Of a DNA stretch of 64,000 nt, positions 56,031 through 64,000 are shown in pieces. The notes beneath the pieces are model-generated. The model had not been told where the DNA came from. It saw nothing but the letters and a program-made list of their open reading frames with translations, and made no database searches. Made by a program: the position numbers and the translations under genes. The stretch lies in the NCBI RefSeq assembly GCF_012979535.1, contig NZ_CP053015.1:744001-808000 (forward strand). The letters are read 5' to 3'. Numbering within the stretch: the first letter of the stretch is position 1; each line of letters opens with the position of its first letter. The DNA is from Sphingomonas lacunae. Lineage in GTDB: Bacteria > Pseudomonadota > Alphaproteobacteria > Sphingomonadales > Sphingomonadaceae.

Positions 56031-56214
56031 GATTGTCTGTGCCTCCTCAACGATCCGGTCTTTTCCTGCGACTTGGCTGTGCAATCAAGCCGCGATTGGC
56101 GCGTGCCGGGCCATCGCAACATTCACTGTGTGGATAAACTGGCGGCAGGGCGATGTCGCTGCCGCCAACCGGTTCATAGCCCCCGGTGCAACAAGACTTC
56201 AGGGGACGGCAAGG

Positions 56215-57423
56215 ATGGCCGCAACAATGGAACGATGCCAGGTCGTGATTGCCGGCGCCGGCCCGGTGGGGACGGTGATGGCCACCCTGCTGGCCAAAGC
56301 CGGAATTGAAACGGTTGTGCTCGAAGCCGGCGAGGATTGTGCCCAAGACCTGCGCGCCTCGACATTTCATCCGCCTACCCTGGAAATGCTTGACGAAATC
56401 GGCATCACTGACATGCTGCTCGAACGCGGGCTGAAGGCCCCACTCTATCACTGGCGCGACCGCAGATCAGGCGAAGTCATCGAATTTGACCTCTCTGAAA
56501 TTCGCGATGTGACGCGCTATCCGTTCCGCATCCAGTGCGAGCAATATCATCTGTCGCGTGCGCTTGCGGCGGGACTGGAACACTATCCTGCTGCTGATAT
56601 CCGCTTCTCGCACCGACTGCTCTCCTTTGAACAGGATGATGCCGGGGTTACGGTGCATGTGGAAACACCGACCGAGGTTCGGCATATTCGGGCTGACTGG
56701 CTAATTGGTGCTGATGGTGCAAACAGTCTGGTCCGCAAGTGGCTGGGCATAGAATTTGACGGATTCACCTATCCGGAACGATTCCTGTGCCTCTCCACCG
56801 ACACCGAATTGGCAGATTATCTGCCCAATCTGGCCCATGTGAACTATGTTTCAGATCCGGAGCAGTGGCTGGTGCTGTTGCGCGTGCCGTCGGTGTGGCG
56901 GGTGCTTTTGCCAACATCGCTCGATCAAACTGATGACGAATTGCGGTCAGACGAGACGAAGAATTCGGTCTTTGACCGGCTGACCGGCGACGGGGCCAGC
57001 GTCAGGACCTTTCACCGCACCCTCTATCGCGTCCATCAGCGTGTGGCGAAAAGCTTTATGGACCGCCGTGTGCTGCTGATTGGTGACGCCGCTCACCTCA
57101 ACAACCCGCTTGGCGGGTTTGGCATGAATTCCGGTGTGCATGATGCGTTCAACCTTTTCGAGAAGCTGCAACCTGCCATCAAGGCGGGCAAGCCCAACGG
57201 TTCACTGGCATTGTTCGACAAACAGCGGCGCGAAGTGACCCACGCTTTCACCCAGGCGCAAACCATCCAGAACATGGAATTCATCCGTGCCGGAGCGAGC
57301 GCAGGTCATGAAAAGCGCCGCCAGGACATGCTCACACTGAAAGCCGATGATGAACGGCGCCGCGCCTATCTGTTGCGGCAGGCGATGTTCGAGAGCCTAG
57401 AGCAGGCCGCGGCCATCAATTGA
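56215..57423 (+). CDS. FAD-dependent aromatic hydroxylase-like monooxygenase
   Basis: A 402-residue flavoprotein of the p-hydroxybenzoate/3-HPP hydroxylase class. FAD-binding VIAGAGPVGTVMATLLAKAG, the second motif DWLIGADGANSLVRKWLG and the GDAAH motif (VLLIGDAAHLNNPLGGFGMN) are all present. It would hydroxylate an aromatic or heteroaromatic ring using NAD(P)H and O2. ATG 56215 has GGGGA eight bases upstream; the long open frame before it is not coding-like. The racemase-fold gene follows by 57 bases. Confidence 0.87.
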   Translation: MAATMERCQVVIAGAGPVGTVMATLLAKAGIETVVLEAGEDCAQDLRASTFHPPTLEMLDEIGITDMLLERGLKAPLYHWRDRRSGEVIEFDLSEIRDVTRYPFRIQCEQYHLSRALAAGLEHYPAADIRFSHRLLSFEQDDAGVTVHVETPTEVRHIRADWLIGADGANSLVRKWLGIEFDGFTYPERFLCLSTDTELADYLPNLAHVNYVSDPEQWLVLLRVPSVWRVLLPTSLDQTDDELRSDETKNSVFDRLTGDGASVRTFHRTLYRVHQRVAKSFMDRRVLLIGDAAHLNNPLGGFGMNSGVHDAFNLFEKLQPAIKAGKPNGSLALFDKQRREVTHAFTQAQTIQNMEFIRAGASAGHEKRRQDMLTLKADDERRRAYLLRQAMFESLEQAAAIN

Positions 57424-57480
57424 CCCCCTTTGACCGAGGGCTGCCCCCACCTCGCTCGGTTCTGACAGGAGACATTGACC

Positions 57481-58227
57481 GTGACCGACATATTGGGCTG
57501 GCGCAAGCTGATCGGCGTGGTCGCGCCTTCAACAAACACAGTGGTGCAGCCGGAAATGGAGGGCATGCGGCCGGAGGGCGTTACCAACCATTTCAGCCGT
57601 ATCCATGTCGAAGACCCCGTGGCGCTTAGCGACGAGGATTTTCTTGCGGGCACACAGGCCATCTCAGACAACACGATGGACGCTGTGCGATCAGTCATGA
57701 CCTGCAAGCCCGATTATCTGATGATGGGCATGTCAGCGATTACCTTTTACGGTGGCATCAAGGGCGGTGAGCAATGGAGGCGGCAGGTCGAGGATCTTGC
57801 CGGAGTCGGCGCATCAGTCGGGTCGGAAGCCACTGTTGCCGCGCTCAATGCCTATGGCGGGATCAAGCGGGTCAGTTTTGTCTCGCCCTATTACCCGGTC
57901 GCCAATGCCGAAGTGAAGCGCTACCTTCAGGAATCAGGCTTTGAGGTAGTGCGCGACATACCGCTGCGCTGCCGCTGCTGGACCGACATTGCCAAGGTTC
58001 CGGTGAGCCGCTTGGTGGAGGTCATCGCTGAACTGGATGGCGACGATGTGGACGCCATTGTTCAGGTCGGCACCAATCTGTCGATGGTTGATCTGGCCGC
58101 AAAGAAGGAAGCCGAACTGGGCAAGCCGGTCATCGCCATCAACACCGCAACCTATTGGCACGGCCTGCGCGCCTGCGGAATCAGCGACAAGATGGAGGGT
58201 TTCGGGCGGCTGTTGAGTGAATTTTGA
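57481..58227 (+). CDS. Asp/Glu racemase-superfamily protein, AMDase-like, without catalytic cysteines
   Basis: A 248-residue protein with GTG start (AGGAG nine bases upstream). PSTNTVVQPEMEGMRPEGV is the opening seen in maleate isomerase and arylmalonate decarboxylase (AMDase). LMMGMSAITFYGG aligns with the AMDase stretch around MGTSLSFYRG, where isomerases and racemases carry the first Cys; and IVQVGTNLSMV aligns where the second Cys (188 of AMDase) lies. Neither Cys is present, so the chemistry must differ, for instance decarboxylation with another proton donor. It probably shares a transcript with the hydroxylase. Confidence 0.78.
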   Translation: MTDILGWRKLIGVVAPSTNTVVQPEMEGMRPEGVTNHFSRIHVEDPVALSDEDFLAGTQAISDNTMDAVRSVMTCKPDYLMMGMSAITFYGGIKGGEQWRRQVEDLAGVGASVGSEATVAALNAYGGIKRVSFVSPYYPVANAEVKRYLQESGFEVVRDIPLRCRCWTDIAKVPVSRLVEVIAELDGDDVDAIVQVGTNLSMVDLAAKKEAELGKPVIAINTATYWHGLRACGISDKMEGFGRLLSEF

Positions 58228-58286
58228 GCTGCATCCTGACCACAGTCAAATCGGCCGAACCCACTGATCGGAAAGGAGAGCATGAC

Positions 58287-60530
58287 GTGAGGCCATTCAT
58301 CTTTCTGATGGGCAAGGCCTTTGGTCTGCTGTTACTGACACCTGGGGTCGTCCATGCTCAAGGGCAGGCACAAATTGATGCCGACACCCGTGCAGCGGCC
58401 ACCGAAGCAGCCATGACTGATGCTGAACGCACGGTGCTAACCAATGGCATCATGCCGCTGCCGTTCCCGCCTGTACCCATTCCGCCCGATGCCTTGTATG
58501 GCGCGGGCTTTGTTCCGGGCATTGACCGATTGGGCGTCCCTCCACTTTGGGAAACCGATGCTGGCTTGGGCATAGCCTGGGTCGGCGGGCTGCGGGGCGA
58601 CGGGGCTACCGCCCTGCCTTCGGCCATAGCGCAAGGTGCCACCTGGGACAGCGACCTTGTCCGACGCGCCGGAGCGATGATTGGCGGTGAAGCTCGGGCA
58701 TTGGGTTTCAACATACTGCTGGCCGGCGGCATCAACCTGATGCGCGACCCACGCAACGGACGGACATTCGAATATTTCAGCGAAGATCCTTTGCTTAGTG
58801 GCATCCTTGGCGGAGCCGCAGTTGATGGCATCCAGTCAATGCATGTCTTGTCGACGGTCAAGCATTTCGCCCTCAATGGCCAGGAAACCGGTCGCCGCAT
58901 CGTGGATGTCAGCATAGGAGAGCCTGCAGCGCGCGAAAGTGACCTGCTCGCCTTTGAAATTGCCATTGAGCGAGGAAGGCCAGGCTCGGTCATGTGCGCC
59001 TATAACAGGGTCAACGGCGTGCCTGCCTGCGGCAGCGAATGGCTGCTCAACCAGGTACTGAAACGAGACTGGCAATATCCCGGCTTTGTCATGTCTGACT
59101 GGGGCGCCGTGACCGGACTGGACATGGTAATGGCTGGCCTCGACCAGCAGTCTGGCGCCCAACTGGATCCAGAAGTGTTCCTTGGGCAACCGCTCGCTGA
59201 TCGGGCAGCGACCGACCCCTTATGGGCCAGCCGACTATCCGATATGAATCGCCGGATTTTGCGATCGATCTTTGCAATCGGTCTCGATCAATTCCGGCCC
59301 GAACGCCGTCCCATCGATCTGGATGCAAACGCGGCCATTGCCGAACAAGTCGCCAGGCAAGGAATCGTCTTGTTGCGCAATGAGGGAGATCTGTTGCCGC
59401 TTTCCCGACAAGCGGCGCGCATTGCAGTAATCGGTGGCCACGCAGATCGCGGGGTTCTGGCTGGCGGAGGTTCTTCACATGTCCAGTCGCCTGAAGGTCC
59501 CGGCATTGCCCTCGTGACGGGCCGCAGACAGGATTCGCCCCAATATGGCATGGCATGGCATCGCTCGGCCCCTGTGACGGCCATCCGGGCCATGGTTCCG
59601 GACGCCAGCGTCCGTTATCGCGATGGCCGCTACATCAGCGAAGCTGTGGCGCTGGCCCGGGACAGTGACATCGTCATCATCATCGCGACCCAGTGGATGA
59701 CCGAAGGGCGTGATGTCCCCGACCTTTCCTTGCCCGATGGACAAGATGAGCTGATCATGGCCGTCGCTGAGGCGAACCCCCGGACAATTGTCGTGCTGCA
59801 AACCGGCGGCCCGGTATTGATGCCATGGCATGACTCTGTTGGCGCGATTTTGGCAGCATGGTATCCGGGCGCACGGGGCGGAGAGGCCATCGCATCCTTA
59901 TTGTTCGGTGAACATAGTCCTTCCGGTCGCCTGCCGGTCACTTTTCCTGCAGGCCCGGACCAATTGCCGCGCCCCCACCTTGACGGCGCCGGTGAGGTCG
60001 AGCCAAATTTCATCGGCATCGGTCAACCAGGCCAGATTGTGGCCGTAAACTATGACATTGAAGGCGCTGACGTCGGCTATCGTTGGTATGCGCAGCAGGG
60101 CTTGCGCCCGCTGTTTCCATTTGGTTTTGGCCTTTCCTATACGCGCTTTTCGCAAATGCTGGTCGGCTTGAGCGGCGGAGCCCGGCCGACAGCACGAGTG
60201 CGCGTGCGCAATGTGGGGTACCGGCCGGGGGCGGAGGTGGTGCAACTGTATCTAACAGCCAATCCTCTCGGTCCGCAGCGCAGGCTCGCTGGATTCGAAC
60301 GGGTTGAACTTGCTCCGGGCGAGGAGCGGCTGGTGGATGTTGCTCTGGATCCCCGCCTGCTCGGCCAATGGCGTGATGGCGGCTGGTATTGGCCTGACGG
60401 CCGCTATGCTGTGGCCGCCGGAACGTCTGCGCTGGAAACAGGCGCCCCCATGTCGCTCTCCGTGGCCGAAGGGATGCCCTGTACCGGAGCCACCGGTCAT
60501 GCCGCATGCTTCCACGCCGCAAGTCAGTGA
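58287..60530 (+). CDS. Secreted glycoside hydrolase family 3 beta-glucosidase-like enzyme
   Basis: A 747-residue exported GH3 enzyme. GTG 58287 is preferred because AGGAG lies eight bases upstream and a signal peptide follows (ending GVVHAQ). The N-terminal barrel has TVKHFALNGQETGRR and the nucleophile region FVMSDWGAV; the second domain starts IAVIGGHADRGVLAGGGSSHV; a fibronectin-like C-terminal domain contains VRNVGYRPGAEVVQLY. It removes beta-linked sugars in the periplasm. It follows the racemase-like gene by 59 bases, so a glycoside might supply the region's substrate (inference). Confidence 0.88.
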   Translation: MRPFIFLMGKAFGLLLLTPGVVHAQGQAQIDADTRAAATEAAMTDAERTVLTNGIMPLPFPPVPIPPDALYGAGFVPGIDRLGVPPLWETDAGLGIAWVGGLRGDGATALPSAIAQGATWDSDLVRRAGAMIGGEARALGFNILLAGGINLMRDPRNGRTFEYFSEDPLLSGILGGAAVDGIQSMHVLSTVKHFALNGQETGRRIVDVSIGEPAARESDLLAFEIAIERGRPGSVMCAYNRVNGVPACGSEWLLNQVLKRDWQYPGFVMSDWGAVTGLDMVMAGLDQQSGAQLDPEVFLGQPLADRAATDPLWASRLSDMNRRILRSIFAIGLDQFRPERRPIDLDANAAIAEQVARQGIVLLRNEGDLLPLSRQAARIAVIGGHADRGVLAGGGSSHVQSPEGPGIALVTGRRQDSPQYGMAWHRSAPVTAIRAMVPDASVRYRDGRYISEAVALARDSDIVIIIATQWMTEGRDVPDLSLPDGQDELIMAVAEANPRTIVVLQTGGPVLMPWHDSVGAILAAWYPGARGGEAIASLLFGEHSPSGRLPVTFPAGPDQLPRPHLDGAGEVEPNFIGIGQPGQIVAVNYDIEGADVGYRWYAQQGLRPLFPFGFGLSYTRFSQMLVGLSGGARPTARVRVRNVGYRPGAEVVQLYLTANPLGPQRRLAGFERVELAPGEERLVDVALDPRLLGQWRDGGWYWPDGRYAVAAGTSALETGAPMSLSVAEGMPCTGATGHAACFHAASQ

Positions 60531-60550
60531 GACATTCCCTGTGAGCCGTT

Positions 60551-60835
60551 TCAGAGCAGAGTTTTGTCCGGCTGCCGACCCGAACGGCGCAAACGACGGA
60601 CGGTAAAGATCGTCCACAGCCCCATTGCCGCCCAGATCACATTCAGTCCTGCCGATGGCATGGCACCGTTATAGCCGGAGTTGAGCACGAAGCCTGCTGC
60701 TCCGACCACATTCATCCATTGATACACCGGACCACGTGGTTCTAGTCTGCCGAGCGAGAGCAGCACATAGCTGGCGAGTATCAAGGCAGCAGCCAACCAG
60801 CCGACAATTTCGATCAACAAGGGAATATGTGCCAT
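60551..60835 (-). CDS. CBU_0592-like small membrane protein
   Basis: A 94-residue protein with three membrane segments (IVGWLAAALILASYVLLSLG, VYQWMNVVGAAGFVLNSGYN and VIWAAMGLWTIFTVRRL). The YQWMNVVGAAG motif marks the CBU_0592 family, with no known function. ATG 60835 is chosen over an upstream start. Confidence 0.78.
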   Translation of the reverse strand: MAHIPLLIEIVGWLAAALILASYVLLSLGRLEPRGPVYQWMNVVGAAGFVLNSGYNGAMPSAGLNVIWAAMGLWTIFTVRRLRRSGRQPDKTLL

Positions 60836-60920
60836 GGGTGCCCGATCCCAGCCGAGCGGGCGAAACAAGGCTCCGCCGACATTGGTGGGGGCCGCGCACC
60901 GCGCGAACCCCCGTTAATGC

Positions 60921-63593
<2,673 letters not shown>

Positions 63594-63840
63594 GGGCGCA
63601 TTCCCCCTTTGGGTTGGTCCGTTCGGCAACCGGTCGGGGGAACCGCAAAAACCCGCGAGGGAATCAGCGTATCAGCCGGATCGGAACGGTGGTGGCTGTG
63701 AATGGGGGCGCCTTAGCGCAGCGATGTGTCGAGGGAAAGGGGCGAAACGGCTGGCAGTGCAGCCGTAATGGACCAGCGGAACTGACGGCCGCCGACCGCG
63801 CCCGCCATGACGACGAGCGATAATTGGACGCATGGGAAAC

Positions 63841-64000
63841 TCAGCCGTTAGCCATACCCTGCCAGAAAGCCATGGCCAGCCCGAAGCCACGCACATCGCC
63901 CGTCGTCGTGCCGACCATACGGTTCATGACGTAGGAAATGCTCGTCCGTGCCTTCATGTCGATGAGGATCACGGACCCGCCATAGCCGCCCCAATAGCAG
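63841..64000 (-). CDS. Beta-lactamase-related serine hydrolase, C-terminal part only
   Basis: The last 53 codons of a gene whose start lies beyond the window. [20 protein letters not shown] and [14 protein letters not shown] resemble the closing strands of EstB-type/class C beta-lactamase-fold esterases (WGG-x-G-S). The catalytic Ser and Tyr motifs are outside. Function: probable esterase or peptidase of the serine-hydrolase family. Confidence 0.7.
   Translation of the reverse strand, partial: CYWGGYGGSVILIDMKARTSISYVMNRMVGTTTGDVRGFGLAMAFWQGMANG

Noticed and set aside
46461..58227. Naming the region a nicotinate degradation cluster
   Set aside because: Amidase, hydroxylase and racemase-fold genes fit loosely, but nicotinate dehydrogenase, the dihydroxypyridine dioxygenase and the N-formylmaleamate deformylase are missing, and the racemase lacks its cysteines.

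Overview
The window looks like chromosomal DNA of a GC-rich alphaproteobacterium of the order Sphingomonadales. The evidence is three large TonB-dependent receptors, a sphingomonad-type MarR regulator with a long N-terminal extension, small cytochrome c proteins, and the order DUF1285 / NudL / CCA-adding enzyme. No genus can be named from sequence reading alone. There is no rRNA operon, insertion sequence, prophage or CRISPR array.

Layout. 1-8 kb: a truncated fatty-acid hydroxylase, a membrane protein without a normal start codon, a TauE-GST pair, a secreted trypsin-like protease, tRNA-Glu, and a tightly overlapped PH-domain / PH-domain / recJ operon. 8-12.2 kb: a sulfur-ester island with an alkyl-sulfatase-type metallo-hydrolase and a TauD-like dioxygenase, divergent from a Crp/Fnr regulator plus flavodoxin, with a 20-bp palindrome between them. 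12.2-24.7 kb: DUF2939, a secreted M20 peptidase, then tRNA-Trp-secE-nusG-rplK-rplA. The usual next genes rplJ-rplL come only after a 6.8-kb insert with a small membrane protein, a YezD-like mini-protein and two convergent TonB receptors, and rpoB does not follow rplL. 24.7-46.3 kb is mostly housekeeping: quinone oxidoreductase, clpA, truncated globin, acyltransferase, parC, a GGDEF-EAL protein, cca-nudL-DUF1285, GNAT, folB plus a FolM-like reductase, nitronate monooxygenase, a 2OG oxygenase, fasciclin and EVE proteins, a MarR regulator and tRNA-Val.

46.4-58.2 kb is an accessory catabolic region: cytochrome c, isochorismatase-type amidase, zinc alcohol dehydrogenase, PEP-mutase/isocitrate-lyase family lyase, TonB receptor, a cytochrome b561-cytochrome c fusion, a two-module VOC protein lacking the usual metal ligands, a quinone oxidoreductase, a flavin hydroxylase, and an arylmalonate-decarboxylase-like protein lacking the usual cysteines. 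Together these suggest uptake of a TonB substrate, hydroxylation, and C-N and C-C cleavage, but the substrate cannot be read from the sequence. A GH3 glycosidase, a small membrane protein, aconitase and the end of a beta-lactamase-family gene close the window.

The least conventional items are a 32-codon gene with its own Shine-Dalgarno and terminator (32.0 kb), the divergent catabolic proteins at 53.9-58.2 kb, the split ribosomal-protein cluster, a CTG-started acetyltransferase, and two coding-like frames broken by TAG codons.
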